The notes under the pieces were generated by a model. That model worked only from the letters and a program-made list of their open reading frames with translations, was not told the origin of the DNA and did not search any database. From Pseudomonadales bacterium (lineage in GTDB: Bacteria > Pseudomonadota > Gammaproteobacteria > Pseudomonadales > UBA7434): 64,000 nucleotides of DNA. Positions 11,501-20,024 of the stretch are shown here, one piece after another; the stretch's first letter is position 1; each line of letters starts with the position of its first letter. The stretch is taken from NCBI GenBank assembly GCA_028223755.1, contig JAOIUY010000002.1, positions 62,001 to 126,000 on the forward strand, given 5' to 3'. A program made the translations under genes and the position numbers.

Positions 11501-12055
11501 ATGAAAATATTGCGATTAAATAAAGCGGGCTTACCTGTTTGTTGGGTTACCCAAGAAGAAGCTGCAACACTTTGCGTTAAGCAGCAAATTATTTGGAGTC
11601 TAGGTGACACTCCCATTATCCTTCATGGTGGCTACAATAAACGAGGATGTCGATCCACCCTTTCAATTCCTTCCATTATTGCTTGCGATGGTGATACAGC
11701 TCGACATTCACTAACTCCCGCTTTATCTAATCGAACACTATTCCGACGTGATGACCACTTTTGTCTTTTTTGTGGGAAGCAATTTACAGATAAGCTATTA
11801 ACTCGTGACCATGTTGTTCCTGTTTCTCAAGGAGGCAAAAACCACTGGCATAATGTTGTTGCTGCTTGTCAGCGTTGCAATAATTTTAAGGGCGGCAAGA
11901 CGCCAGAACAGGCGGGAATGGAATTGCTTGCTGTGCCATTTACGCCAAACATTTATGAGTTTATGTATTTAAGCAATCGACAGATTGTCGGTGACCAAAT
12001 GGAATATTTGCGAGCACGATTTAGAAGTGCCAGTCGGTACTGGCAGGCTGCATAA
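11501..12055 (+). CDS. HNH endonuclease family protein
   Basis: The 184-residue product has a treble-clef HNH fold: zinc-type pairs CLFC (88-91) and CQRC (123-126), the catalytic region TRDHVVP (Asp103-His104) and the N-rich segment NVVAACQRCNN. Long flanking sequences are well ordered: an N-terminal LRLNKAGLPVCWV region and a C-terminal VPFTPNIYEF...VGDQMEYL region. These recall a widespread single-gene HNH family whose job is unknown to me. No methyltransferase, toxin partner or mobile element is beside it. It is the only plus-strand gene between atpD and dnaA, divergent from mnmG and convergent with mnmE. Nuclease activity is inferred from the motif; the substrate is unknown. Confidence 0.85.
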   Translation: MKILRLNKAGLPVCWVTQEEAATLCVKQQIIWSLGDTPIILHGGYNKRGCRSTLSIPSIIACDGDTARHSLTPALSNRTLFRRDDHFCLFCGKQFTDKLLTRDHVVPVSQGGKNHWHNVVAACQRCNNFKGGKTPEQAGMELLAVPFTPNIYEFMYLSNRQIVGDQMEYLRARFRSASRYWQAA

Positions 12056-12075
12056 ACAGGAAAGGGTTTCTTTTT

Positions 12076-13476
12076 TTATTTCCCGATACAAAAACTGGAA
12101 AAGATTTCCCCAAGCAAATCATCAGAAGAGACCGCACCAGTAATTGAGCCAAGGTAGCTTTGCGCTTGCCGCAAGTCTTCAGCGAGTAATTCGCTAGCTT
12201 GATTATCAACTAACTGTACTTTTCCTTGTAAAATATAATCACGCGCATGGTCGAGAGCTTCAATATGTCTGCTCCGTGCAACAAAATTGCTTTCGCCTTC
12301 ATTAAAGCCACAAAGGTTTTTCAAGCTATCGGTAAATAGATTAAACCCTTCACCTGTTTTCGCTGACAATGCAACCTCTGTAAAATAAGGATTACTATTA
12401 ATAAAAGGAGAAGCCTTGTTAATATCAATTTTATTGTTTACTACAATAAAAGCACTGTTATCAGGGGGTGTTATTTTAAAACTAGCAAGCTCTTGATGTA
12501 TTTTATCAAACGTTTGTTTTTTATCTTCGGTTGTTAGGTTTTCTAAAACAGCGTCACGCATAAACAAAACAATATCGGCTTTTTCTATTTCTTTTTTAGC
12601 GCGACGTATCCCTTCTTGTTCAACTTCATCTTCAGAGTCGCGTAAACCCGCGGTGTCAACAATGCGCAAAGGTAGACCGTCAATCTGTATATCCTCACGT
12701 AAAATATCACGTGTTGTTCCTGCGCGCGGATTAACAATTGCTAAATCATCACCCGCTAACAAGTTAAGTAAGCTTGATTTACCTGCATTGGGTTTTCCGA
12801 TAATAACAACAGAAACACCATCACGAATTAGGCTTCCTTGTTTAGCTTTTTGCCAAATTTTTTCTATTGAATTATTTAAATTGTTTAATGCGTTTAATAC
12901 ATAGCCGTCAGAGACAAAATCTACCTCTTCCTCTGGGAAATCAATAGCGGCTTCAACATAAACACGAAGCTTGGTGATGTCCTCGGTTAGTGTATGGATC
13001 TTTTTAGAAAACTCACCACTTAAGGATCGCATCGCTGACTTAGCAGCAGTTTCTGAGCGGCTTTCAATAATATCGGCAATGGCTTCCGCTTGTATTAAAT
13101 CAATTTTGTCATTTAAAAATGCGCGTTCAGAAAACTCACCAGGCCTAGCTATTCGAGCCCCAAGTTTAATTGTTTCTGCGAGTAAAAGATTAAGTACAAC
13201 GGCCCCGCCATGTCCTTGTAGTTCAACGACATCTTCACCGGTAAATGAATTTGGTTTGGGAAAGTACAAAGCAATACCCTCATCAATTTTCTCAAGGTCG
13301 CTAGTTAAAAACGAAGAAAATAATGCGTGACGAGGAGAAAGATCGGCTTGGATTAATTGTTTTGCAATTGACATTGCTTTTGGGCCAGAAAGGCGAACAA
13401 TACCAATACCACCTTTACCTGCTGCGGTAGCAATGGCGGCAATTGTTTCGCCATCCATAAAGGTATTGTTAGCCAT
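12076..13476 (-). CDS. mnmE: tRNA modification GTPase MnmE
   Basis: GTPase partner of MnmG in making the 5-carboxymethylaminomethyl group on wobble uridine 34. The 466-residue product has the N-terminal tetrahydrofolate-binding domain (GKGGIGIVRLSG), a helical domain interrupted by the G domain with P-loop GKPNAGKSS and switch DTAGLRD, and the invariant C-terminal Cys-Ile-Gly-Lys whose cysteine is needed for modification. The length is normal. It ends 20 bp from the convergent HNH gene, with no strong terminator in between. Confidence 0.97.
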   Translation of the reverse strand: MANNTFMDGETIAAIATAAGKGGIGIVRLSGPKAMSIAKQLIQADLSPRHALFSSFLTSDLEKIDEGIALYFPKPNSFTGEDVVELQGHGGAVVLNLLLAETIKLGARIARPGEFSERAFLNDKIDLIQAEAIADIIESRSETAAKSAMRSLSGEFSKKIHTLTEDITKLRVYVEAAIDFPEEEVDFVSDGYVLNALNNLNNSIEKIWQKAKQGSLIRDGVSVVIIGKPNAGKSSLLNLLAGDDLAIVNPRAGTTRDILREDIQIDGLPLRIVDTAGLRDSEDEVEQEGIRRAKKEIEKADIVLFMRDAVLENLTTEDKKQTFDKIHQELASFKITPPDNSAFIVVNNKIDINKASPFINSNPYFTEVALSAKTGEGFNLFTDSLKNLCGFNEGESNFVARSRHIEALDHARDYILQGKVQLVDNQASELLAEDLRQAQSYLGSITGAVSSDDLLGEIFSSFCIGK

Positions 13477-13505
13477 AATATTTATTTACCCGCACAAGCG
13501 AATAA

Positions 13506-15272
13506 CTAACTGTTCGCTTTTTCAATTTGTCGCGTGATATACCACTGCTGAGAAATGGATAAAACATTATTCGACACCCAGTAAACAACAAGTCCTGCTG
13601 GAAAAAACACAAAAAACAAAGTAAACACAACCGGCATCCACTGCATTATCTTGGCCTGCATTGGGTCTGGTGGCGGAGGATTCATTTTTTGCTGCAAGAA
13701 CATTGTGGTACCCATAATCAAAGGCAACACAAAATAGGGATCCATAACGGATAGATCGGTTATCCAACCGATAAAGGGTGCATGACGAAGCTCAACACTT
13801 TCCATTAGCGCCCAGTACAAAGCAATAAACACCGGCATTTGAACAAGAATAGGAAGACAACCACCTAACGGGTTTATCTTTTCTTTTTGATAAAGCTCCA
13901 TCATTGCTTTTGATTGCGCTTGTTTGTCGTTGGCGTGGCGCTCACGAACAGCTAACAACTTAGGTTGCACGCGACGCATATTGGCCATAGATCGATAACT
14001 GGTTGCTGATAAGCGGAAGAATAACGCTTTAATAACAACGGTAAGCATAATAATTGAGAAGCCCCAGTTACCAAACCCAGGAAACACATCATAAACCTCA
14101 CCAAAAATATGCGCTTCACCTGTCGCAAAGAAATACAGTAAGGTGTAAAGCGGTTGCGCTATCCACCAGAGCCACCCGTAATCAACGGTTAAATCAAGAT
14201 GTGGTGCTATTTCTTGTAAGCGATATTGATATTTAGGGCCAACATAGAACTGGGCGCCAATCGTATCGCGTGCACCAGCTTCAACCTCAAAGGCTTTATG
14301 AAAACCAATAATATTTAAACCTGATTTGCTCGCCTTAGTGTAATAGTTATAAGTGGCGTTTGGCTCTGGCACCCAAGCACTAACAAAATAGTGCTGAATC
14401 ATTGCTACCCAACCACCTGCATATTGGTTGCGAAAATTTTCTTTACCAATATCTTTAAAGCTAATCTTTTTATATGGATCGTCAGCTGTAGTTGTCGCAG
14501 CGCCAAGATAAGACTGCATGCCGAAGCCAGCTGTATCAGAACCTGGATCTTTAGATTGATCTCGACTAATTTGAGAATAAAAAGTGGTTTGCCAGTTACT
14601 ACCTGAATTGTTATCAACAATATAGTCAACATCAATTAGGTAGTCGTCGTGTCGGAAAGTGTAACGCTTGGTGAGTCTTATTCCGCTTGGGTCTGCAAAT
14701 ACCAAGTCTACTTCTAAATCTTCTTTGCCTTGCATTTGGTAGTCAGATTGCAGGCTGTGAAACCGTGCACGAGTGGACTTAACATCCGTTCCGTTTGGTC
14801 CGGTTAAACCTGATTGTGCAGTGTAAGTACGAACACCGGATTTTTCGAGCAACAACAGAGGCTCTGCACCTTCCTCAAGCGAGTCTAAATGTTTAAGTAG
14901 TGCAACCTCAATAATATCACCACCTTGTGAATCAATAGTGACACGAAGCGTGTCGGTCGTTACTACAATCATTCGAGCCGAGTTTGTAGTGGTGATAGCT
15001 TCAACAATATTTTTTGCGACTGAAGCGGTGCTGCTAATTGGCTGGTCAAATACTAAGTCATCATCTTGGCTGTCAATTGTTGCGCTATTGTCTTCTGACT
15101 CGTAATCAATGTTTTCAACATCAATGCGGTTTTCGTTGATTGCTTGCTGACGATCAACAACAGCTTGGTCATAGCGCGGCGAAAACTCGACCCACTGCTT
15201 TAGTATCATTAAAACAACACCAGCAATGATGGCAAATAGCGCGAAACGAGGTAAATCCTTAATAACGTTCAT
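13506..15272 (-). CDS. yidC: Membrane protein insertase YidC
   Basis: Inserts and folds inner-membrane proteins, alone or with SecYEG; subunits of the ATP synthase and of respiratory complexes encoded nearby are classic substrates. The 588-residue product has one N-terminal membrane helix (about 8-25), a large periplasmic domain (to about 350), and the conserved C-terminal five-helix core including LGGCLPILVQMPVFIALYW. The periplasmic domain makes it a Gram-negative type YidC. Located 29 bp from mnmE and 2 bp from yidD. Confidence 0.97.
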   Translation of the reverse strand: MNVIKDLPRFALFAIIAGVVLMILKQWVEFSPRYDQAVVDRQQAINENRIDVENIDYESEDNSATIDSQDDDLVFDQPISSTASVAKNIVEAITTTNSARMIVVTTDTLRVTIDSQGGDIIEVALLKHLDSLEEGAEPLLLLEKSGVRTYTAQSGLTGPNGTDVKSTRARFHSLQSDYQMQGKEDLEVDLVFADPSGIRLTKRYTFRHDDYLIDVDYIVDNNSGSNWQTTFYSQISRDQSKDPGSDTAGFGMQSYLGAATTTADDPYKKISFKDIGKENFRNQYAGGWVAMIQHYFVSAWVPEPNATYNYYTKASKSGLNIIGFHKAFEVEAGARDTIGAQFYVGPKYQYRLQEIAPHLDLTVDYGWLWWIAQPLYTLLYFFATGEAHIFGEVYDVFPGFGNWGFSIIMLTVVIKALFFRLSATSYRSMANMRRVQPKLLAVRERHANDKQAQSKAMMELYQKEKINPLGGCLPILVQMPVFIALYWALMESVELRHAPFIGWITDLSVMDPYFVLPLIMGTTMFLQQKMNPPPPDPMQAKIMQWMPVVFTLFFVFFPAGLVVYWVSNNVLSISQQWYITRQIEKANS

Positions 15273-15274
15273 AC

Positions 15275-15589
15275 TTAATTCGAAGCCTTTGAATGATATA
15301 AATGAGTACAGGTTCTATTTGTTTTATCTTTTTCTTTGTTTTCGCTAAGAGTGTCGGCCACGACTGTTTTGCCGGGCACCTCGTCAACACCTCCTTGATG
15401 AAGGGGGTGGCATTTTGATAAACGAGTAATTGTTAGCGAGCAGCCACGAATCAGGCCGTGTTGTTTAATGGCTTGTTTGGCATAATTAGAGCATGTTGGA
15501 TGAAACCGACAGCGAGGCCCTAGGAGTGGACTCAACACAAGTTGATAAACAGATAACAACAACAGTAAGGCTTGGCGGGGAAGGCCCAT
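15275..15589 (-). CDS. yidD: Membrane protein insertion efficiency factor YidD
   Basis: Small membrane-associated protein that helps YidC-dependent insertion. The core matches the family: [20 protein letters not shown] with its conserved cysteines, then HGLIRG and [13 protein letters not shown]. The start was set at ATG 15587-15589, giving 105 residues that begin [16 protein letters not shown]. An earlier ATG at 15634, inside rnpA and preceded by GAGGAG, would add 15 residues. The polar C-terminal extension (about the last 35 residues) exceeds the E. coli protein. Confidence 0.9.
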   Translation of the reverse strand: MGLPRQALLLLLSVYQLVLSPLLGPRCRFHPTCSNYAKQAIKQHGLIRGCSLTITRLSKCHPLHQGGVDEVPGKTVVADTLSENKEKDKTNRTCTHLYHSKASN

Positions 15590-15597
15590 AAAAAAAC

Positions 15598-15990
15598 TTA
15601 AAGTTGCTGTCGCTTTGCTATTAGACGGAGCCATTGTTTTTTTAGCTCCTCGTTGAGCTGTGCAGCATCCAAATGATTAGCAGAGGATTTTGCTAGAACA
15701 ATAACATCAAAAGATGTCATTTGAGCGTTTGCTGGTTTTTGATCAAGAGGCTGACGAAAAACTTCTCTAATAGCCCGCTTAATCTTGTTTCTATTTACAG
15801 ACAGAGGAATATGTTTTTTTGCTATAACCAAACCAAGCCGTTGTCTAGCTTGTTGGCTCGATGCGCTAAGAAAAGTAAAGTACTTACCGCTCTGTTTGCA
15901 ATCTACATGATCGAAGACGTTCTGAAACTGCCTAGCATTCAGTAAGCGCTGGTCTTTTTGAAAGCGGCTGTCTAGGTTCAAGGTATTCAC
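15598..15990 (-). CDS. rnpA: Ribonuclease P protein component
   Basis: Protein subunit of RNase P, which trims the 5' ends of precursor tRNAs together with the RNA subunit (not in this window). The 130-residue basic product carries the signature around [14 protein letters not shown] (the RNR-type helix) and [11 protein letters not shown]. It lies in the conserved rpmH-rnpA-yidD-yidC order, 109 bp downstream of rpmH. Length and basic character are normal. Confidence 0.95.
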   Translation of the reverse strand: MNTLNLDSRFQKDQRLLNARQFQNVFDHVDCKQSGKYFTFLSASSQQARQRLGLVIAKKHIPLSVNRNKIKRAIREVFRQPLDQKPANAQMTSFDVIVLAKSSANHLDAAQLNEELKKQWLRLIAKRQQL

Positions 15991-16099
15991 CGTGCTACTT
16001 AATCGTTAAGAAGAAAGTGAATAGAGGCTGCCACCCTATAAAACCACAAATCAGTTAACAGTTTGTGGCTTATGTGTTGGTGACGACCGATAGCAGAAA

Positions 16100-16234
16100 T
16101 TATGCGCTTAAACGCTTTCTGCCTTTTGCGCGACGACGGTTAATAAGCTGTCGTCCATTTTTAGTTGCCATACGCGCACGGAAACCGTGGCTGCGTTTGC
16201 GCTTAAGTGTGCTGGGCTGAAAAGTTCTTTTCAT
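16100..16234 (-). CDS. rpmH: 50S ribosomal protein L34
   Basis: A 44-residue, extremely basic ribosomal protein. The sequence begins [20 protein letters not shown] and ends in GRKRLSA, the family pattern with no gaps. It was read directly from the minus strand between ATG 16232-16234 and TAA 16100-16102. It is the first gene of the rpmH-rnpA-yidD-yidC-mnmE set, with a good promoter proposed at 16309-16337. Confidence 0.98.
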   Translation of the reverse strand: MKRTFQPSTLKRKRSHGFRARMATKNGRQLINRRRAKGRKRLSA

Positions 16235-16308
16235 CGTTCAATACCAAATTATTAATACATTCAAAATGTTTGTGCTAAAGCTTACAAACACCCGTAAAAG
16301 GGCGCAGG

Positions 16309-16337
16309 ATTCTACGCATAAAAGCTTTTAGGATCAA
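16309..16337 (-). promoter_or_regulatory. Putative sigma-70 promoter of rpmH-rnpA-yidDC
   Basis: On the minus strand TTGATC (16332-16337), a 17-bp spacer, then TAGAAT (16309-16314). Transcription would start near 16302, about 68 bases before rpmH. Both hexamers are close to consensus and the spacing is ideal. Confidence 0.55.
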
Positions 16338-16347
16338 TCCCGAACAG

Positions 16348-16418
16348 CAATTAATTCATGTTCTTATTAAATGCGTTATTACCTATAAATAGAAGCACGA
16401 TTTATATCAATTAATTCA
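16348..16418 (+). repeat. Pair of 11-bp direct repeats CAATTAATTCA
   Basis: Identical copies at 16348-16358 and 16408-16418, starting exactly 60 bp apart. They lie between the rpmH promoter and the DnaA boxes. The sequence is AT-rich and its function is unknown. Confidence 0.5.
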
Positions 16419-16547
16419 GCTCTTAGGGGTTGCGAGAGTTTATTAGTCTGACAAACACCTAAGTGGTTGGGTGGTAAGGTTTTTATTCTAAATTTTGTTT
16501 TAATTTCTTACCTGTCAAAACCTTACAATATCAACGCTTTTGTTTGT

Positions 16548-16561
16548 AGTGTGCGCACACT
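16548..16561. promoter_or_regulatory. 14-bp perfect palindrome upstream of dnaA
   Basis: AGTGTGCGCACACT reads the same on both strands. It lies about 400 bp before the dnaA start, between the direct repeats and the DnaA boxes. The form suggests a binding site for a dimeric regulator, but no specific protein is assigned. Confidence 0.45.
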
Positions 16562-16603
16562 TTTTATCTTAATCAGTCCTGTTTCCGATAGTTTACTGAC
16601 AAG

Positions 16604-16612
16604 ATATCCACA
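16604..16612 (+). promoter_or_regulatory. DnaA-box-like site (ATATCCACA)
   Basis: Eight of nine bases match the strong consensus TTATCCACA. It lies in the rpmH-dnaA gap, 153 bp before the perfect box at 16765. Confidence 0.45.
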
Positions 16613-16764
16613 GCTTATCAATATGTTAATAACTTATCTAAATTCTACAGGTTGTTTTGGGTTTGTTTTTTAAAAAAAACGCCTTTTTTTCATAAGATAC
16701 TGATATTTATGGTTAAATGTATCGTTTTTTATCAGGGTATAAAATCAAAAATAAACTCGATAGT

Positions 16765-16773
16765 TGTGGATAA
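16765..16773 (-). promoter_or_regulatory. Perfect DnaA box (TTATCCACA, inverted) at the dnaA promoter
   Basis: TGTGGATAA on the plus strand is the exact complement of the strongest DnaA box. A TACAAT hexamer (16790-16795) follows, which could be the -10 element of dnaA, so bound DnaA would overlap the -35 region and repress its own gene. Origin function is an alternative or additional role. Confidence 0.6.
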
Positions 16774-16956
16774 GTCCACCTTTTGTCGCTACAATGCCTT
16801 CACTTTCAAGCCATCAAGATATCTGTGCTAACACCGGGTTTGCGGTTTTTGCTTCTTTTGATCGTACGAAAACAATTAAAACAAGAAATTTGGCCATATT
16901 GCCAGTTTACGCTGATTTGTCGTAACGGGCTTGGCATGCTTTTAGGGGGATATCGA

Positions 16957-18642
16957 TTGTCGCAGGCTACTTGGCACCTGATGTGGGATAGGTGTGTAGA
17001 TTATTTACAAGATGAATTGCCAGCCCAGCAGTTCAATACTTGGATACGCCCATTAAAGGTCGAGCAGGCTGAGGGCGGTATTCGCTTGTTAGCACCCAAT
17101 CGGTTTATTCGGGATTGGGTTTCAGATAAGTTTATGTCCAGAATTGTCGAGCTAACCAAAATGTTATCTGAGGGTGACTCACCTTCGGTTGCCATCATTG
17201 TTCAAGAGCGCAGTCCGGAAGCATCCCGCCAGGGTTTTGCACCTGCTTCTTTAACCAGCACGGTTTCTATGGATGTGCCGGTTCAGGCGCATCCATCTAT
17301 CGAGCGCCGTTCGTTAGTTGTGAATGTCGCTGATAAGCCCGATCGCGTTATGGCTTTTGCTTCTCCTTTAAAAAACGGTCCTTCAGATCTGGTTGAGCCT
17401 TCATTGCCATCCAGCACTCAAGCCTCAAGTGATTCGCTTTTAAGTCAATCGCCAGCAGACGGTGCGGGTCTAATTAAAGGAAGCCCTCAAGGGTTAGAGC
17501 GTCGCGGGCGACCCAGAGATAGTCAATCATCAGCCGAGAATCTGCTGCCAAGCAGTCGTAATACGGCTAGTCGCTCACCTCGAAGCCGCGCCACAGATAA
17601 AAGTGGCGATACTCCCAGTCACCAAAATAACCTGATTCCCGCTTATCGTTTTGATAACTTTGTTGAGGGCAAGTCAAACCAGTTAGCCCGTGCCGCAGCC
17701 ATGCAGGTGGTCGAAAACCCCGGTGGATCTTATAACCCGCTTTTTCTTTATGGTGGTGTGGGCTTGGGTAAGACACATTTAATGCACGCCGTGGGTAATG
17801 CCCTGCAAGCGGTTAAGCCCAATGCAAAAGTGGTTTATCTTCATTCTGAGCGTTTTGTTGCAGATATGGTTAAGGCCCTTCAGTTGAATGCGATCAATGA
17901 TTTCAAACGTTACTATCGTTCGGTTGATGCTTTATTGATCGATGATATTCAGTTTTTTGCTAACAAAGAGCGCTCGCAAGAAGAGTTTTTTCACACCTTT
18001 AATGCTTTGTTAGAGGGTGGTCAGCAGATGATTCTTACTTGTGATCGCTATCCAAAAGAAATTCGCGGAGTAGAAGAGCGTCTTAAATCGCGCTTTGGTT
18101 GGGGTTTAACGGTGTCTGTAGAGCCGCCAGAACTTGAAACTCGCGTCGCTATTTTAATGGCAAAAGCTGAGCAGGCAAAAATGGAAATGCCTAATGAAGC
18201 CGCTTTCTTTTTGGCACAAAGAGTTAGATCAAATGTTAGAGAGCTAGAAGGGGCGCTTAAAAGAGTTATAGCGAGCGCTCACTTCACAAAGAGTCCTATT
18301 GATGTTCCGCTCATCAAAGAGTCACTTAAAGACTTACTTGCGCTGCAAGATAAGCAAGTAAGTATCGATAATATTCAGCGAACCGCCGCCGAGTATTACA
18401 AAATTAAGGTTGCGGATTTAATGTCTAAGCGAAGGAGTCGTTCGGTTGCACGGCCTCGACAAGTAGCAATGGCATTAGCGAAAGAATTAACCAACCATAG
18501 CTTGCCAGAAATTGGGGATGCTTTTGGAGGCCGTGATCACACAACGGTTTTACACGCGTGTAGAAAAATTAAAGAGCTACGAGAAACCAGCTCTGATATT
18601 CGTGAAGATTATCAGAACCTGCTTCGTACGCTGGCGACTTAA
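16957..18642 (+). CDS. dnaA: Chromosomal replication initiator protein DnaA
   Basis: AAA+ ATPase that binds DnaA boxes and opens the origin. The start was set at TTG 16957-16959 because AGGGGG lies 7 bases upstream and the product begins [13 protein letters not shown], fitting the family N-terminus; ATG codons at 16936 and 16981 are alternatives. Domain I contains [18 protein letters not shown] long, poorly conserved Ser/Pro-rich linker follows, which makes the protein (561 residues) longer than usual. Then come Walker [11 protein letters not shown], Walker [10 protein letters not shown], and the DNA-binding signature [15 protein letters not shown]. It leads the dnaA-dnaN-recF-gyrB series. 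Confidence 0.97.
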   Translation: MSQATWHLMWDRCVDYLQDELPAQQFNTWIRPLKVEQAEGGIRLLAPNRFIRDWVSDKFMSRIVELTKMLSEGDSPSVAIIVQERSPEASRQGFAPASLTSTVSMDVPVQAHPSIERRSLVVNVADKPDRVMAFASPLKNGPSDLVEPSLPSSTQASSDSLLSQSPADGAGLIKGSPQGLERRGRPRDSQSSAENLLPSSRNTASRSPRSRATDKSGDTPSHQNNLIPAYRFDNFVEGKSNQLARAAAMQVVENPGGSYNPLFLYGGVGLGKTHLMHAVGNALQAVKPNAKVVYLHSERFVADMVKALQLNAINDFKRYYRSVDALLIDDIQFFANKERSQEEFFHTFNALLEGGQQMILTCDRYPKEIRGVEERLKSRFGWGLTVSVEPPELETRVAILMAKAEQAKMEMPNEAAFFLAQRVRSNVRELEGALKRVIASAHFTKSPIDVPLIKESLKDLLALQDKQVSIDNIQRTAAEYYKIKVADLMSKRRSRSVARPRQVAMALAKELTNHSLPEIGDAFGGRDHTTVLHACRKIKELRETSSDIREDYQNLLRTLAT

Positions 18643-18758
18643 CTGCTTGAATGGTTAAATAAGGCCAGAGTAAAACTAGCCACTTTTCAGAGACGAACAC
18701 CTGCTTATAGGTGCCTCTTTAAATAATGAAATGGGTTCAATCGGAGATTTAAATAAAG

Positions 18759-19871
18759 ATGAAATTTTCAGTCAATCGCGAAGCGCTTCTTCGCCCACTG
18801 ACAATTGTTGCGGGTGCTGTTGAGCGTCGCCAAACAATGCCTATTCTTTCTAACTTACTTATTAAGGTTAGCGGCAAGAAGTTATTAATTACCGGCACCG
18901 ACCTTGAGGTTGAATTAAGTGCGACTATTGAGCTTGAGTCGGCCGCCGAAGAAAAGGGCGATATTACTGTTCCTGCTCGAAAACTAGTCGATATTTGTAA
19001 ATCCTTACCTGAATCCTGCGACATAGTTTTTGCGTTAGATGCCGGCAAAGCGGTTGTTAAGAGTGGTCGAAGCCGCTATACCCTGGCGACACTACCGGCG
19101 GCTGATTTTCCATCGGTACAAAAAGATGAGAGCAGTTTTTCTGCGACCGTGAATCAAGGTGACTTTGCACAGCTTATCGATCGCACAGCCTTTTCTATGG
19201 CACAGCAAGATGTTCGATATTACTTGAATGGTATGTTGTGGGAGCTATCAGGTAAGAAGTTAAAAGCGGTTGCTACTGACGGTCATCGTTTGGCGATTGC
19301 ACATATCGACTTAGTCGATAAGGTTGAGGGTGGAAAGCAGCAGTTTATAGTCCCTCGCAAAGGTGTTGTTGAGTTAACTCGATTACTTTCTGACGAGTCA
19401 GCGACTATTACGATCGAGTTTGGCGTTAATCATATACGAGCAACAACCAACGGTATGGTGTTTGTCTCTAAATTGGTTGACGGTAAGTTTCCAGATTATG
19501 AGCGAGTGCTTCCTAAGGGCGGCAATAAGATAGTGGTTGCTGAAAGAGGTGAGTTGAAGTCGGCTCTATCTCGCTCGGCTATTTTATCGAACGAAAAGTT
19601 TCGTGGCATCCGCTTTACCCTGAGTGATGGAATGGTTGGTATCCAGGCCAACAACCCTGAGCAAGAAGAGGCTCACGAAGAAGTTTCCGTTAATTATCAA
19701 GGGGATAGCGTCGAGATGGGCTTCAATGTTAGCTACCTAATTGATGTTTTGGGTGCTCTTCGAAGCGACCAGGTCACAATGACATTATCTGATTCTAATA
19801 GTAGTGCTCTGGTTCAGGATGGCGATACTGACAACAACGCCTTGTATGTTGTTATGCCGATGCGACTATAA
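18759..19871 (+). CDS. dnaN: DNA polymerase III subunit beta (sliding clamp)
   Basis: Ring-shaped clamp that holds DNA polymerase III and repair proteins on DNA. The product is 370 residues, begins MKFSVNREALLRPLTIVAG and ends YVVMPMRL, the conserved terminus at the binding cleft. The three repeated domains are intact by length. It follows dnaA after 116 bp, a gap containing a weak hairpin (CACCT/AGGTG, 18698-18713) with a T-rich tail that may attenuate transcription between the two genes. Confidence 0.98.
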   Translation: MKFSVNREALLRPLTIVAGAVERRQTMPILSNLLIKVSGKKLLITGTDLEVELSATIELESAAEEKGDITVPARKLVDICKSLPESCDIVFALDAGKAVVKSGRSRYTLATLPAADFPSVQKDESSFSATVNQGDFAQLIDRTAFSMAQQDVRYYLNGMLWELSGKKLKAVATDGHRLAIAHIDLVDKVEGGKQQFIVPRKGVVELTRLLSDESATITIEFGVNHIRATTNGMVFVSKLVDGKFPDYERVLPKGGNKIVVAERGELKSALSRSAILSNEKFRGIRFTLSDGMVGIQANNPEQEEAHEEVSVNYQGDSVEMGFNVSYLIDVLGALRSDQVTMTLSDSNSSALVQDGDTDNNALYVVMPMRL

Positions 19872-20008
19872 GAACGATATTGGGCGGTATTGCTTTTATG
19901 GTTGATATCCGCCCTGTTCTGGCTGCAAGCGTCACTCCTGTTTCTGTTGCTGAGTGCAGCTTCTCTTATTCGGCTTTAGCTATCTCAAATCAATTAAGTT
20001 GGCGGTAT

Positions 20009-20024
20009 TGTTTCACGTGAAACT
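20009..20024. promoter_or_regulatory. parS: parS-like ParB binding site 1, covering the recF start codon
   Basis: TGTTTCACGTGAAACT matches the widely conserved chromosomal parS consensus TGTTTCACGTGAAACA at 15 of 16 positions. The inner 14 bp (20010-20023) are a perfect palindrome. The GTG taken as the recF start (20017-20019) lies in the centre. With parA and parB 12 kb away and dnaA 3 kb away, a ParB site here is expected from ParABS biology. Confidence 0.88.

Larger units (their letters stand above)
16235..16956. other. rpmH-dnaA intergenic region, candidate replication origin 2 and dnaA control region
   Basis: About 720 bp without a supported gene. It holds the rpmH promoter, two copies of CAATTAATTCA 60 bp apart, a 14-bp perfect palindrome (16548-16561), a one-mismatch DnaA box (16604-16612), an A/T-rich part with poly-T and poly-A runs (about 16650-16690) and a perfect inverted DnaA box (16765-16773). 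In Pseudomonas the origin lies between rpmH and dnaA, and genes on either side diverge from this point, as they do here. Open frames inside it (such as 16467-16673) have no recognisable product. Confidence 0.55.

Noticed and set aside
12028-12045. Perfect 7-bp hairpin TGCCAGT/ACTGGCA at the HNH gene end
   Set aside because: The nearest T run on the plus strand is over 20 bases away and none follows on the minus strand, so it was not called a terminator.
12706-12722. Additional CACGTG core in mnmE considered as a parS site
   Set aside because: Flanks (AATAT and TTGTT) do not match the parS arms; the same holds for CACGTG near 5556 and 52566.
12971-13330. 119-residue frame opposite mnmE
   Set aside because: Antisense shadow of a conserved gene, with no recognisable motif.
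16467-16673. 68-residue frame upstream of dnaA
   Set aside because: Located in the AT-rich candidate origin; composition is what random AT-rich DNA gives and it overlaps DnaA-box and palindrome signals.
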